NCBI GenBank assembly: GCA_012729635.1
Contig: JAAYCT010000033.1
Location: 97,784-161,783, forward strand
DNA: 64,000 nt
Direction of reading: 5' to 3'
Source of the DNA: Clostridiaceae bacterium
Lineage (GTDB): Bacteria > Bacillota > Clostridia > Saccharofermentanales > Saccharofermentanaceae
The position numbers were made by a program, and so were the translations under genes. Numbering within the stretch: position 1 is the stretch's first letter; each line of letters starts with the position of its first letter. Below are positions 1 to 10,150 of the stretch, in pieces. The notes under the pieces are model-generated. The model saw nothing but the letters and a program-made list of their open reading frames with translations. It did no database searches and had not been told where the DNA came from.

Positions 1-20
1 TCAGAACGATCCCCTTCCGT

Positions 21-2480
21 GTGATAACGGGTTTTTCTAATGTTCGATCGATCGTTTTCGATTATTATCGCGTTTTCATTGAAAAATCATTCGGCAGACC
101 TATCGTTATTTTCGGAGCAGCTTCCTTTATCGGTGTTGCCTTCGGGATGAATCTTGATTTTTTTACTGGGATGATCACCTGTATTTTATCTTCGGTTCTT
201 CTGATTTGTCTTTCTATTTTGTATCCCGAGGATACTATATTTCGATGCGCCCGAGCTCCGGAGAAAAGATTGGATAAGACGTATCTTGTTCAAGTGTCCT
301 TCGTTGCAATAGTGATTATATGCTACGGTTTTCTTTATATATCAATCGGACGATATCGATCCGATTGTTTCTATTTGCGTCGACTGCAAGAGGGCGATTA
401 TGATCAACAATATTTCGGATACATCACGGATGCCCCCGTTTTTCCCAATCTCGACGGGTATGATTCCTATGTGTTTGAAACGGATATGGGGGTGAAAATA
501 TCATTTGCTTCGTCATTAGAAGGACTTAAATGCGGCGAATATACAGAGATTAAGGGTCAACTGTTACGACACAAAAGCGCTTCCAATCCGGGGTGTTTTG
601 ACGCTAAGTCCTATTATGCCTCAAAGGGCGTGTACCTGAAATTGTCCGCATCGGATTCCGACATACGCATTATTCGGGAAAGGTATAAATCTCCCGGTCT
701 TTTTACTGAAATATCGAATCCGTTTGATTCCGTAAGAATGTGGATTCGTAATGCATGGGGTGATGTTTTTTCCGAGGAGGAAGCCGCCGTCATTTCGGCA
801 ATGATATTGGGAGATAAGAGCGAATTATCAAATGAACTGAAAAATCGCTTTCGACTATCGAATCTATCCCATCTGATTGCGGTTTCGGGTCTGCATGTAG
901 GGTGTTTTTTGGGATTTATATCCTCATTTTCCCGAATAAGCAGCAAAAGAAAACTCAGACTTATATTCGCATTGGTGACACTTATAGCTTTCGGGTTTCT
1001 TACCGGATGGACTGCATCCGTTACAAGGGCCGTGCTGATGAGCTCCTACGGTATCGTTTGCTCAATTATCGGGAAACGTGCGGACTCGATTACCGGTCTT
1101 TTCGGCTCGTCTTTCTTAATGATGATAATCCATCCTTTTTACTTGTCGAATATCGGTTTTCGATTATCGTTTTTTGCGACATTATCCATTCTGTTGGTTT
1201 CCCGTCGGATGGCAGATCAATTGTCTGCCGTTTTTCCACTCGGAATTTCTTCCTCATTGGCAACGATGACTTCCGCATGGATCGGAATGCTGCCGATTCT
1301 TATGACACTTCATTCGAAGCAGTCTCTGATGCTTCTGGTGATATGCTTAATCGGAACGCTTTTGTCACAATGGATATGCTTACTTACGATTCCTTTAACA
1401 TTGCTAATGATTCCGCTTTCCCTGATCATTCCCGGCCATGAAGCCGTTCGGTATCTTTTTTGGCCGATTCGCGGATTAGTTCAACTGCTGTTATCAGTAA
1501 CGGAGATCGGTTCCTTTGAAAACATTCGGGCGCTGAGATTACAAAGTGTTCATCCGATCTTACTCGCAGGGATAGTATGTCTTATGATTTCACTGATCAT
1601 CGGGAAAAGTTTCTTAAAAAAGATATTGATATGTATTTCCGTCATCAACATGTTGACCGGGTCCGTAATTCAAACATATGCCTTTGTTCATCGTCCGATC
1701 GCAACCGTAATTTTCATGGATGTCGGGCAGGGAGACGGCACATTAATTGTCACGGAAAGCAAATCCGTTCTAATCGACGGCGGCGAAAAAGAAATGGCTG
1801 AACGGGTTTTGTTACCGGTAATGAATTATTATGGAGTTGTAAAGACGGATATCACCGTGATGTCTCATCTGCACTCGGATCACGGCGGCGGACTTCTTGC
1901 ACTTTCTGAATTGGGAAGAGTCGGAAGAATCGGAGTTTCGGCTTGGGGCGAAGGGAAAGACTACGAAGAGTTGGTGAAGGGATATGATATTGAAAGAGAC
2001 TGTTATATCCTCGGGTATAACGACCGAATTCAGATCGAAGACGAGGTCGAGATGCTGGTTCTTCATCCGGATGAACCTACCTGCGAGGGTGGGAATGAAG
2101 ACTCTTTAGTCATATTGCTTCGGGTCGGAGAAACCGGCGTTTTATTTATGGGGGATGCCGGATTTGATACCGAGGAGCGGATTATGAGCAATTCGGAAAT
2201 CTATTCGATAATCACGAACAATACGGATATAATAAAGGTCGGACATCACGGAAGCAAATATTCATCGTCCGGGGAGTTCTTGAATTCGCTTTCTCCGACG
2301 ATCGCGGTGATATCGGTCGGAACGAACTTTTACGGACACCCTACTCAGGAAGCAATCGATCGCTTAACGGAAGCGAAAGCGGATGTTTTTCGAACGGATC
2401 TGGATGGAGCGATTATCATAGATATCTATTCAAACAAGTCGGTGATTCAAACGATGCTCGGCGAATGGAGAAATAAATGA
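21..2480 (+). CDS. comEC: ComEC/Rec2-family DNA uptake channel
   Basis: Polytopic membrane protein that passes single-stranded transforming DNA across the cytoplasmic membrane. About 819 residues, usual for the family. The N-terminus has membrane segments and a DUF4131-type region. The central Competence domain contains the SHLIAVSGLHVG segment, followed by many hydrophobic helices. The C-terminal metallo-beta-lactamase domain starts at DVGQGDGT and carries the metal motif SHLHSDHGGG near residue 615 and GHHGS further on. The GTG at 21 has no clear Shine-Dalgarno sequence and the frame stays open to the window edge, so the real start may lie upstream. The stop overlaps holA by 4 bases, the common comEC-holA pairing. 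Function is assigned from family; competence itself is not shown by this window. Confidence 0.93.
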   Translation: MITGFSNVRSIVFDYYRVFIEKSFGRPIVIFGAASFIGVAFGMNLDFFTGMITCILSSVLLICLSILYPEDTIFRCARAPEKRLDKTYLVQVSFVAIVIICYGFLYISIGRYRSDCFYLRRLQEGDYDQQYFGYITDAPVFPNLDGYDSYVFETDMGVKISFASSLEGLKCGEYTEIKGQLLRHKSASNPGCFDAKSYYASKGVYLKLSASDSDIRIIRERYKSPGLFTEISNPFDSVRMWIRNAWGDVFSEEEAAVISAMILGDKSELSNELKNRFRLSNLSHLIAVSGLHVGCFLGFISSFSRISSKRKLRLIFALVTLIAFGFLTGWTASVTRAVLMSSYGIVCSIIGKRADSITGLFGSSFLMMIIHPFYLSNIGFRLSFFATLSILLVSRRMADQLSAVFPLGISSSLATMTSAWIGMLPILMTLHSKQSLMLLVICLIGTLLSQWICLLTIPLTLLMIPLSLIIPGHEAVRYLFWPIRGLVQLLLSVTEIGSFENIRALRLQSVHPILLAGIVCLMISLIIGKSFLKKILICISVINMLTGSVIQTYAFVHRPIATVIFMDVGQGDGTLIVTESKSVLIDGGEKEMAERVLLPVMNYYGVVKTDITVMSHLHSDHGGGLLALSELGRVGRIGVSAWGEGKDYEELVKGYDIERDCYILGYNDRIQIEDEVEMLVLHPDEPTCEGGNEDSLVILLRVGETGVLFMGDAGFDTEERIMSNSEIYSIITNNTDIIKVGHHGSKYSSSGEFLNSLSPTIAVISVGTNFYGHPTQEAIDRLTEAKADVFRTDLDGAIIIDIYSNKSVIQTMLGEWRNK

Positions 2481-3517
2481 CTCGAAAAGAATCAAAATCA
2501 AAAAGCACCGTGTTTGATTATTCGAACATCGCTTCGGAAATCAAGGCAGGAAGGATTCGTCCTATCTATCTGATCACCGGTGATGAGGAGTATCTTCTGG
2601 AAAAAATAACGAATGCCATAAAAAGAAAAGTGCTGGCCGAAGGATCCGGGGAAGCGGACCTTTATGTGTCGGACCGATCCGGGAGCAAGACGGATGCGGA
2701 CGAGTTGAGATCACTTTCATATACGCCGCCTTTCCTGTCGACAAGACGGATGACCATACTTAAAGAAACCGGTCTTTTTTCGGATCGATATCCGGAAGCC
2801 CCGCTATTATTGAACGAATACATTGATGTGGTTTCCAATATCCCCGATTTTTCATGCTTGATTTTTTTAGAGTCGAAGGTCGATAAAAGGAGGAAAGTTC
2901 TGATTGAAGCTATATCCGAACGCGGCGTTTTTGTGCAAATCGATCGTCAGAGCGAAAACGATCTGGAGGCGTGGGTTATTGGATTATTACGACGGGATGG
3001 AATTCGCATATCCCCAGCTGCCGTGTCCGGATTGATTGAAAGAACGGAAAAACAGATGGGGGTACTGGAACAGGAAATCAAAAAACTTGCGCTCTTTGCT
3101 AAGTCGACCTGTTTATCGGTGATTGATATCGATGACGTTGATCAGATCTGCATTCCGGATATCCGAGGCTCCGTGTTCAAAATGACAGACGCAATCGGTA
3201 TGAGAAAAACGGAGGAATCCTTGTTAATTCTGGAAAAATTAATAGCACTGAAAGAGCCGATTCCCAAAATTCGCTTTATGTTATCAAGGCATGTCCGGCA
3301 ACTGATATGTGCAAAGGAAATGGGGAAAAGCGATGCAATTATCGAAAGTCTCGGGGTCAGGCCCTTTGTAGCCAGGAATCTTTTACATCAGTCGGCCATG
3401 TTCACTTTGCAGGAAATTGTTGATTTATATAAGCGGTGTCGAGAATCCGATGCAATGGTCAAGTCAGGGCGGATGGAAGAGCGACAGGCATTAGAGTGGA
3501 TTTTTTTAGCATCATAA
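2477..3517 (+). CDS. holA: DNA polymerase III delta subunit
   Basis: Clamp-loader delta subunit, which opens the beta sliding clamp during replication. 346 residues, normal for HolA. The N-terminal segment IRPIYLITGDEEYLLEK is the degenerate AAA+ nucleotide-site region typical of delta (no functional Walker A). A middle AAA+ lid domain and a C-terminal helical collar follow. The ATG overlaps the comEC stop (ATGA), implying translational coupling. No terminator is evident downstream; icd has its own promoter about 100 bases on. Confidence 0.92.
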   Translation: MTRKESKSKSTVFDYSNIASEIKAGRIRPIYLITGDEEYLLEKITNAIKRKVLAEGSGEADLYVSDRSGSKTDADELRSLSYTPPFLSTRRMTILKETGLFSDRYPEAPLLLNEYIDVVSNIPDFSCLIFLESKVDKRRKVLIEAISERGVFVQIDRQSENDLEAWVIGLLRRDGIRISPAAVSGLIERTEKQMGVLEQEIKKLALFAKSTCLSVIDIDDVDQICIPDIRGSVFKMTDAIGMRKTEESLLILEKLIALKEPIPKIRFMLSRHVRQLICAKEMGKSDAIIESLGVRPFVARNLLHQSAMFTLQEIVDLYKRCRESDAMVKSGRMEERQALEWIFLAS

Positions 3518-3567
3518 CGGGCGTGACGACGAAAAAGTGTCTGTTTTATTACGTTCTTAACCATCTG

Positions 3568-3603
3568 TGATTCGTTGACGCTGTCTGACGAATCATGTAG
3601 TAT
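3568..3603 (+). promoter_or_regulatory. icd promoter with inverted-repeat operator candidate
   Basis: Sigma-A-like promoter TTGACG (3575-3580), 17-base spacer, TAGTAT (3598-3603). A perfect 8-base inverted repeat, TGATTCGT (3568-3575) and ACGAATCA (3588-3595), flanks the -35 element and half the spacer. It has no T-tract, so it looks more like a repressor or activator site than a terminator. The regulator is unknown. Confidence 0.6.
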
Positions 3604-3638
3604 AAACGCGATTGTTGAAAAGTAGGGAGGTATTGATT

Positions 3639-4847
3639 ATGACCAGAATTCAGATGAAAACCCCATTGGTTGAGATGGACGGGGACGAGATGACGCGGAT
3701 TATGTGGAATCAAATCAAAGATATCGTCATCCATCCGTTTGTAGATCTGAAAACGGAATATTTCGATCTCTCTTTGGTCAACAGAGATGCCACGGATGAT
3801 CAGATTACGATTGACTCCGCAAATCGTACGCGAGAGCTTGGAGTTGCGGTCAAATGCGCGACAATTACTCCGAACGCTCAAAGAATGGATGAGTATAAAC
3901 TCAAGGAAATGTGGAAGAGTCCGAACGGTACAATCCGTGCGATTCTTGACGGAACCGTTTTTCGCGCCCCGATTCTTGTGAGAGGAATCACTCCTTTTGT
4001 ATCGGTTTGGAAAAAACCGATTACCATTGCTCGTCATGCTTATGGAGATGTATACCGCGATGCGGAGATGGAAATATCGGGCCCTGCGGTTGCCGAGCTG
4101 GTCGTTACTTATCCGAACGGACAAACACAAATCAAGCGAATTCATGATTTTGACGGTTCCGGTGTTCTTCTCGGGATGCACAATACCGACCGATCAATTG
4201 CAGCATTTGCACGCTCTTGTTTTCGTTACGCAATCGATGCCCGTCAGGATTTGTGGTTTGCAACCAAGGATACAATCTCAAAAACGTACGATCATCGCTT
4301 CAAGGATATTTTTGCCGATGTTTTTGAAACGGAGTACAAAGCGCTCTTTGATGATGCCGGTATTGATTATTTTTATACGTTAATTGACGATGTGGTTGCA
4401 CGTGTAATGCGATCCGAGGGCGGATTCGTCTGGGCATGCAAAAACTATGACGGGGATGTTATGTCCGATATGATCGCATCCGCGTGCGGAAGTCTTGCAA
4501 TGATGACTTCCGTGCTGGTGTCTCCCGACGGAAAATACGAATACGAGGCGGCACACGGAACGGTTACTCGTCATTATTATAAACATCTCCGGGGAGAAAG
4601 CACTTCAACGAATCCGATGGCGACGTTATTTGCATGGACCGGTGCGCTTCGGAAAAGAGCTCAATTGGATGGGCTGAGCGAGTTGGAAATGTTTGCGGAT
4701 CTTGTTGAAAAAGTCTCTATTGAAACGATTGAATCCGGAATAATTACCGGTGATTTAAACGCACTGTTGGTACATCCCGATAAAAAGGTTGTCAATACAA
4801 CCGATTTTCTTGCGGCGATCGCATCCGGCCTTAAGAAAGAGGGGTAA
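3639..4847 (+). CDS. icd: NADP-dependent isocitrate dehydrogenase (eukaryote-like type)
   Basis: Oxidative decarboxylation of isocitrate to 2-oxoglutarate, giving NADPH and the glutamate precursor. The N-terminus has the [18 protein letters not shown] segment typical of the homodimeric eukaryote-like subfamily II rather than the E. coli type. The substrate segment [16 protein letters not shown] and the C-terminal [13 protein letters not shown]-binding segment are present. 402 residues from ATG 3639, which sits behind AGGGAGG (3624-3630); an earlier in-frame TTG at 3612 lacks a ribosome binding site. A SEC-C protein follows after 5 bases, so the two are probably co-transcribed. In fermentative Clostridia this enzyme usually feeds glutamate synthesis. 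Confidence 0.95.
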   Translation: MTRIQMKTPLVEMDGDEMTRIMWNQIKDIVIHPFVDLKTEYFDLSLVNRDATDDQITIDSANRTRELGVAVKCATITPNAQRMDEYKLKEMWKSPNGTIRAILDGTVFRAPILVRGITPFVSVWKKPITIARHAYGDVYRDAEMEISGPAVAELVVTYPNGQTQIKRIHDFDGSGVLLGMHNTDRSIAAFARSCFRYAIDARQDLWFATKDTISKTYDHRFKDIFADVFETEYKALFDDAGIDYFYTLIDDVVARVMRSEGGFVWACKNYDGDVMSDMIASACGSLAMMTSVLVSPDGKYEYEAAHGTVTRHYYKHLRGESTSTNPMATLFAWTGALRKRAQLDGLSELEMFADLVEKVSIETIESGIITGDLNALLVHPDKKVVNTTDFLAAIASGLKKEG

Positions 4848-4852
4848 TCGGA

Positions 4853-5368
4853 ATGAGTTATTTGGACATATGGAACGAAAGATCCGAGAATACGCAGAAT
4901 CAGTCGTTGTATACCGCATATGTGAATACTTATTATGAGAAGGAAAAAGAGGCTTACCATAAAATTCTATCGGATTTTCCAAGGGACGACGCATACAAAA
5001 ATGTATCAGCTCTTTCGATGGCAAATTCTTTCGGTTATTCGAAGGACGAGATGGATCTGTTCCTTGGTTTTTTGGACGGAATCAATCAAAGCCTGCTGAA
5101 ACCTCTCGAATTGGGTGAGGTTGATGATCATTCCGTAATTTCCCTGGAAATCGATTTTGAAAAGTTATATCTCAACATGAGAGACGCGAAGGCAGATTGG
5201 CTGTACGGGCTTTCATCCTGGAAAAATGTATTCCCGACCGAGAAACTGGATCACCTTTCCGCTGTTTACAGAGAATCAAAGATCGTTCGAAGTGATAAGA
5301 TCGGTCGAAATGATCCGTGTCCGTGCGGTAGCGGGAAAAAATACAAGCAGTGTTGCATGAACAAATAG
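4853..5368 (+). CDS. SEC-C motif protein of unknown function
   Basis: 171-residue soluble protein. Residues 1-145 are acidic, mostly helical and match no family I recognise. The C-terminus is a SEC-C zinc motif: [19 protein letters not shown], with the CxCx8CC ligand spacing. The same motif ends SecA in this window (17.9 kb). SEC-C domains bind zinc and in SecA contact SecB and ribosomes, so a chaperone or ribosome-linked role is possible but not shown. It follows icd by 5 bases with no promoter between. Confidence 0.8.
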   Translation: MSYLDIWNERSENTQNQSLYTAYVNTYYEKEKEAYHKILSDFPRDDAYKNVSALSMANSFGYSKDEMDLFLGFLDGINQSLLKPLELGEVDDHSVISLEIDFEKLYLNMRDAKADWLYGLSSWKNVFPTEKLDHLSAVYRESKIVRSDKIGRNDPCPCGSGKKYKQCCMNK

Positions 5369-5420
5369 AACAATTTATATCAGGTTATTTATATTTATCC
5401 GAAGAAAAACGAGGTGTAAT

Positions 5421-6113
5421 ATGAGTGACCGAATTTCCAATATGCATATCGCGGTTCGTCCGTATGAGCGGCTGGAGAGAAACGGAGCGTCTGCGCTTTC
5501 CGATGCGGAATTGCTGGCCATTTTGATCCGATCGGGTGCTCAGGGTATGTCAGCCGTTCAGGTTGCAAATGAAATTCTGAATCTGGATAGTGCGGGTGAA
5601 GGGATATGCTTCCTTAAAGACCTTACATTAGAGGAATTGATATCCTGTAGAGGTATGGGCAGAGTGAAGGCAATTACGATAAAGTCGGCACTCGAGCTCG
5701 GGAAAAGATCAATGAACCATCATCCGTTTTGGAAAAATACTCAGATTAAATCCCCCGAAGACGCGATTTCCTTACTTGAGCATCAAATGTCCGACCTGAA
5801 AAAGGAAGAGGTTCATGTTTTGTTATTGGATACAAGACATCGGATCATTCGTCATGTGGTGATTTCTTCGGGCGGGCTTGCCTCTACCGGAGTATTTCCG
5901 CGCGAGCTGTTCCGGGAGGCGATAAAATCGAATGCTTCCGCCGTCGTTTTAGCACACAATCATCCGAGCGGAGATCCGAAACCGAGTCAGGACGACATCA
6001 CCACTACCCAAAGCCTTCACAAGGCGGCTTCCTTAATGGGCATTGACCTGATTGACCACATCATTATCGGAAGAGGAGAAAGCACAAGTATGAAACGCGA
6101 GGGACTTCTGTAA
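5421..6113 (+). CDS. radC: RadC family JAB/MPN-domain protein
   Basis: 230 residues. The N-terminal helix-hairpin-helix segment (LTLEELISCRGMGRVKA) could bind DNA. The C-terminal JAB1/MPN domain has the metal motif HNHPSGDPKPSQDD preceded by a conserved glutamate in KEEVHVLLLD. The family name comes from an old repair phenotype that was later disputed; its biochemical role remains uncertain. ATG 5421 follows GAGGTG. In many Firmicutes radC lies directly before mreBCD, as here, although mreB is absent from this copy of the cluster. Confidence 0.92.
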   Translation: MSDRISNMHIAVRPYERLERNGASALSDAELLAILIRSGAQGMSAVQVANEILNLDSAGEGICFLKDLTLEELISCRGMGRVKAITIKSALELGKRSMNHHPFWKNTQIKSPEDAISLLEHQMSDLKKEEVHVLLLDTRHRIIRHVVISSGGLASTGVFPRELFREAIKSNASAVVLAHNHPSGDPKPSQDDITTTQSLHKAASLMGIDLIDHIIIGRGESTSMKREGLL

Positions 6114-6135
6114 TCACAATTTTCGTTCATACCTG

Positions 6136-6144
6136 TGGTATACT
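6136..6144 (+). promoter_or_regulatory. Extended -10 promoter candidate for mreC-mreD-mrdA
   Basis: TGG followed by TATACT forms an extended -10 element about 60 bases before the mreC start. No good -35 hexamer is seen, which is compatible with extended -10 promoters. Confidence 0.4.
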
Positions 6145-6206
6145 GATAAATTGATCGGATTACTCGTTTTGCAGAACATAATAACGGAATGATCGAGGTG
6201 TGTATT

Positions 6207-7076
6207 TTGCGCAGACTCCTTTCAAATAAGATATTTTTAGTGCTTATGCTGACACTGCTTATCGTCGCGATCATCATTATGAGCACGATTCCCGGTAGTC
6301 CGATTCATGGACTGACTTCGCCCGCATCCTTCGTCATCGACCCGATGCAAAAGGGTGTAAAATCCGCGGGTGAAGGATTTTCTGACTTTTTTGCGGCCAT
6401 ATCAAACGGTATGACCATTCGAAAAGAAAACGAAGAGTTGAAAGCGGAGATTGCGGAGCTTGAATACCAGGTCGCGCAAGGTGAAGAAGCGATTCGGAGA
6501 TGGGAGGAGCTAAAGGAAGCGTTTCTTATTAAGGATACCTTTGAGAATTATCTGGTCGTTGGGGCCTCGATTTTGACTCGTGAAGCCGATGAATGGTTTA
6601 GTGTCATTCGGGTGGATTTGGGTGAAAACGATGGTTTTGTTCTAGCGGAAGGCGACTCATATGCCGTGGTGGACGCAAGAATGAATCTGGTCGGACGAAT
6701 CATGACCACGGATCCGGAATCCTCAAAAGTGCTCCCGTTGTTGCACGAGGGTTTCTCGGTAAGCGCAAAAGTCAATACCGTAAACGGTGCGGTGGTAAAA
6801 ATAAGCGGTGAAACCTCTTTGAAACAGGATGGTCTTTGTAAGGTCACACGAATCCCTTCTACAGTGGAATTGAAGGTCGGAGATGAGTTGGTTACGAGCG
6901 GACAAGGCGGACTGTTTCCGGCGGGAATACCGATCGGGGTGATTGTGTCCGTCGATTATTCCTCCGAGTTGAATCGGACGGCCGTATTAAAGCCTCATGT
7001 AATAATCGGCGAATTAAAAGATATTTTCATCATGGTGGCGGTTGAAGATTCCACCGATAGCAATGAGAATGAGTAG
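6207..7076 (+). CDS. mreC: Rod shape-determining protein MreC
   Basis: Bitopic membrane protein that scaffolds the elongasome. It has an N-terminal transmembrane helix (about residues 8-28), a coiled coil (KENEELKAEIAELEYQV) and two beta-barrel-like periplasm-side domains. Start chosen at TTG 6207, because AGGTG (6196-6200) lies 6 bases upstream and the resulting MRRLLSNKIF matches the family N-terminus; the ATG at 6189 (295 residues) has a poor ribosome site. mreD and the class B PBP follow, forming a compact cell-shape operon. mreB must be elsewhere. Confidence 0.92.
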   Translation: MRRLLSNKIFLVLMLTLLIVAIIIMSTIPGSPIHGLTSPASFVIDPMQKGVKSAGEGFSDFFAAISNGMTIRKENEELKAEIAELEYQVAQGEEAIRRWEELKEAFLIKDTFENYLVVGASILTREADEWFSVIRVDLGENDGFVLAEGDSYAVVDARMNLVGRIMTTDPESSKVLPLLHEGFSVSAKVNTVNGAVVKISGETSLKQDGLCKVTRIPSTVELKVGDELVTSGQGGLFPAGIPIGVIVSVDYSSELNRTAVLKPHVIIGELKDIFIMVAVEDSTDSNENE

Positions 7077-7126
7077 AAAACATTATTTTTGTTGACCTGC
7101 CGTATCAGACAATCCCGGAGAAATTC

Positions 7127-7744
7127 ATGAAGAACAAAATTCTGATTCGAAAAATAATCATTTATGCGTTATATATAATCATCCTTTCCGCGATACAGGT
7201 TTCCTTTTCCGATACCCTTATACTGTTCGGACAAGTAGCGGATCTGATGTTGGTGTTCGTTATTGTCTGCGGGTATCTTTTCGGAACCAAAGATGCGATT
7301 TTCGTTGGACTGATTACCGGTTTTTTCCGTGACTATTATTCCGGACCGGCTTTGGGAGGAAGCCCGGATCAGCCTTCCGCAATTTTTGGAATCGGAATGC
7401 TTTTACTTCTTTATGCGGGCGTTCTTTCCTCTGTGCTTTTCAAAAGAGCTTTTCACAGAAAATTGCCACTGGCCTTTGTTCAGGTTATGATTGTTACCGT
7501 AGCGTATAAAGCGATCGGACATGCGATCGCATTGGGCGTTCAGATTTTGTCCGGAAACGGATCGGAATACTTGTCGCTTATCAGCATTCTGATTAACAGT
7601 ATTTTACCGCAGTTGCTTATAAATTTGATCGCTGTTGTACCCATAATCTTCATGATGAAGTATTTCGGACCATACAAAAAGGGTATCAATCCCGATCTGT
7701 CGGATGAAAAATCCGATTCGGAGGCAATATGGCAAAGCGTGTAG
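7127..7744 (+). CDS. mreD: Rod shape-determining protein MreD
   Basis: 205-residue integral membrane protein with five or six hydrophobic helices, the usual MreD architecture. ATG 7127 follows CGGAGA. The last 16 bases overlap the start of the following penicillin-binding protein gene, indicating coupled translation. MreD links MreC and PBP2/RodA in lateral wall synthesis. The charged C-terminal tail is variable in the family. Confidence 0.88.
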   Translation: MKNKILIRKIIIYALYIIILSAIQVSFSDTLILFGQVADLMLVFVIVCGYLFGTKDAIFVGLITGFFRDYYSGPALGGSPDQPSAIFGIGMLLLLYAGVLSSVLFKRAFHRKLPLAFVQVMIVTVAYKAIGHAIALGVQILSGNGSEYLSLISILINSILPQLLINLIAVVPIIFMMKYFGPYKKGINPDLSDEKSDSEAIWQSV

Positions 7745-10041
7745 AAGAATACGGAAACTTCGTATTCGATCAGGAACATATCTCGGACGGAAGGATCGAA
7801 TCGCCAAAACCGGCGGAACGAATTTCCGCAATTTTGGGGAACCGTTTCTTTATTCTTTCTTTTGTTTTCGTTGCTTTTGGGTTCATGATTCTCATATATA
7901 CGGCAGCGCTACAGTTTTCCGGATCCAATCGTTCCTTCGTTTCATCTGAAAAGGGTGTTCCGAGCCAATACACGGTAACGGCTCCGAGAGGAAGTATATA
8001 CGACAGGAACGGTTTTGTATTGGCTTCCTCGACGGAAGTGAATACGATTCTACTTTCCGACGCCGGAATGGAAGAACAGGAACTTAACGAAATGCTATTG
8101 GAGTTGTCCTATCTTTTTGATCAATATAATGCGACTCCGGTTTCCGGTCTTATGGATTATTTCTCCGTTGATCCCGTTGCTTTTTTGAAGAGTGAGGAAG
8201 AGGTAACCATTTGGCAAACCGGGAAAAATCTGTTTGCGCTGAAGGATGTATCCGGAAATATCGTTGTTACACATACAGACCAATATGTAAAAAAAGATCC
8301 GCAGGTTTTCTTTTTGTATTTAAGAAATAAGTTTAATGTCGATGGAAATTATTCGTCGGATGAGGCATATCGGATTATTCGATTTCGCTATCAGATATTT
8401 GCAGATAACTGGGCTTTCAAGACCGGCACCCCGGTTCCGATCGCAACCGACGTTCCCGAGGAGATGATTCAGCTCCTGATGGAACAAAACTACAAATATA
8501 TGGGGTTAATCGCTTCCAAAGATTATCGGAGAGCGTATTCTCCGCTTGCCAAATTTTCATCCCATGTGGTTGGATACGTCGGACAAATATCACAGGAACG
8601 ACTCGCCGAATTAAAGGACATCGGATATTCAATCAACGATATCGTCGGTCAGGCGGGTATCGAAGCACAAATGGAAAGATATCTGCACGGACAGGCCGGG
8701 AAAAAACCCTACAATGTTTGGACGGAGTCGATGAGTGACGGAGCTTTTTATTCGGAAGAAATGGGGATTGATCCGGTTCCGGGCGCCAATGTGTATTTGA
8801 CGATTGATTCGAGAATACAAAAAGCCGGGTTGGACGCAATCAAAAAGTACATTGAAGACGCAGCGAACGATCCGGACAGAAAACCGGGGTATAAAACCGC
8901 TTCTGCGGGAGCGTTCATTGTTTTGGATGTTCGAAACGGAGAGGTGATCGGAATGGGTTCCTATCCTGATTTCGATCCAAATGATTTTTTGCTTGCTATG
9001 GAAGGAGACGCACAAGCGAGAGAGCAAGTCAAATATTATTTGGGTGTTGAGGAGTACAAGGAGATAACTGAAGCGGATATGCCTATGTGGAATCGCGCAA
9101 TCATGTCGCAATATGCTCCCGGATCGACCTTCAAACCGGTCACTGCACTTGCGGCACTTGAGAACGGGATAATCACCACAACCGCCAATTATCGGAAATG
9201 TGAAAGTCCCGTCGAGATCGGCGGTTATCCGTTTAAGTGCCTGGAAAGACCCAACGGCGGACACGGATTTCTGACGCTTCAAAACGCACTCGCTACTTCA
9301 TGTAACATTTATTTTCAAAAACTGGGCGTAGAAACAGGAATCGATAATATTGACGCAATGGGTAAAAAGCTTGGCCTCGGGGAATTAACCGGGATTGATT
9401 TGCCCGGAGAGAATTCCGGTATACGTGCGAGCAGAGAGACAAAGAGGCTTTTGCGAGAAGATGTTTACGACCGGCTTTGGATGCCCGCGGATACAGCCCA
9501 AAGTGCAATCGGGCAATTTGACAACTGTTTTACGATTCTCCAATTGGCGCGATATACGGCGGCGATTGCGACCAACCATCTGGTTAGTCCTCATGTGATT
9601 CGGGAGGTTGTATCGGATGACGGAACGGTTCTTTACTCCGGAGCGACGGATACGATTCCGCTTGACCTGAATGAAGATAACCTTAATCTTGTGAAGGAGG
9701 GTATGATCGGGGTTGTTGAATTTCAGATCGGTACTGCACACAGGTATTTATATAAATTTAAGGACAGAGATGATTATCGACTGACGCTCGCTTGTAAGAC
9801 GGGAACGGCGGAAACCGGATTTGAAGAAGCTCGAAAAGAATACTCGAACGGATTAATTATCGGCTTTGCGCCGGCACATAATCCGGAAATTGCAATCGCT
9901 CTCGTTGTCGAGAAGGGGGAATGGGGATCCTCAACGGCGGTTATTATGGAAGAACTCCTGATCGCATATTTCGGCATACCCGATCCCGATATCCCGGAAG
10001 AGAGTCAGACGAGTCCCGTAATCGGTGACGTACCGTTCTGA
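7729..10041 (+). CDS. mrdA: Class B penicillin-binding protein (PBP2, elongation transpeptidase)
   Basis: Peptidoglycan DD-transpeptidase of the elongasome, working with RodA and MreCD. 770 residues. A transmembrane anchor lies at about residues 41-64, followed by a dimerisation/pedestal domain and the transpeptidase domain. The catalytic triad of motifs is complete: STFK in APGSTFKPVTAL (nucleophile Ser), SCN in LATSCNIYF, and KTG in LACKTGTAE. ATG 7729 follows CGGAGG. In many Clostridia minCDE and rodA come next; they are absent here, and a degenerate mgsA-like gene lies 110 bases downstream. Confidence 0.93.
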   Translation: MAKRVEEYGNFVFDQEHISDGRIESPKPAERISAILGNRFFILSFVFVAFGFMILIYTAALQFSGSNRSFVSSEKGVPSQYTVTAPRGSIYDRNGFVLASSTEVNTILLSDAGMEEQELNEMLLELSYLFDQYNATPVSGLMDYFSVDPVAFLKSEEEVTIWQTGKNLFALKDVSGNIVVTHTDQYVKKDPQVFFLYLRNKFNVDGNYSSDEAYRIIRFRYQIFADNWAFKTGTPVPIATDVPEEMIQLLMEQNYKYMGLIASKDYRRAYSPLAKFSSHVVGYVGQISQERLAELKDIGYSINDIVGQAGIEAQMERYLHGQAGKKPYNVWTESMSDGAFYSEEMGIDPVPGANVYLTIDSRIQKAGLDAIKKYIEDAANDPDRKPGYKTASAGAFIVLDVRNGEVIGMGSYPDFDPNDFLLAMEGDAQAREQVKYYLGVEEYKEITEADMPMWNRAIMSQYAPGSTFKPVTALAALENGIITTTANYRKCESPVEIGGYPFKCLERPNGGHGFLTLQNALATSCNIYFQKLGVETGIDNIDAMGKKLGLGELTGIDLPGENSGIRASRETKRLLREDVYDRLWMPADTAQSAIGQFDNCFTILQLARYTAAIATNHLVSPHVIREVVSDDGTVLYSGATDTIPLDLNEDNLNLVKEGMIGVVEFQIGTAHRYLYKFKDRDDYRLTLACKTGTAETGFEEARKEYSNGLIIGFAPAHNPEIAIALVVEKGEWGSSTAVIMEELLIAYFGIPDPDIPEESQTSPVIGDVPF

Positions 10042-10090
10042 TAACTTACAATACTTTTGCGTTATTCGTTTTACTCGGAGACAAATTTTC

Positions 10091-10119
10091 TTGAAGTATA
10101 AGTGAATAATTTGTACAAT
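10091..10119 (+). promoter_or_regulatory. Promoter for the MgsA-like gene
   Basis: TTGAAG (10091-10096), 17-base spacer, TACAAT (10114-10119). The MgsA-like gene starts 32 bases later behind a double GGAGGAGG ribosome site, so this gene appears to be actively expressed from its own promoter. Confidence 0.6.
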
Positions 10120-10150
10120 ATATTCGAATGATCATAGGAGGAGGACGTGA

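Noticed and set aside
3549..4181. 210-codon open frame on the - strand inside icd
   Set aside because: It lies antisense to a clear isocitrate dehydrogenase gene, has no family resemblance and no ribosome site.
8629..9282. 217-codon - strand frame within the PBP2 gene
   Set aside because: Antisense shadow of a strongly conserved transpeptidase; the residues look random and rich in Arg/Ser/His.
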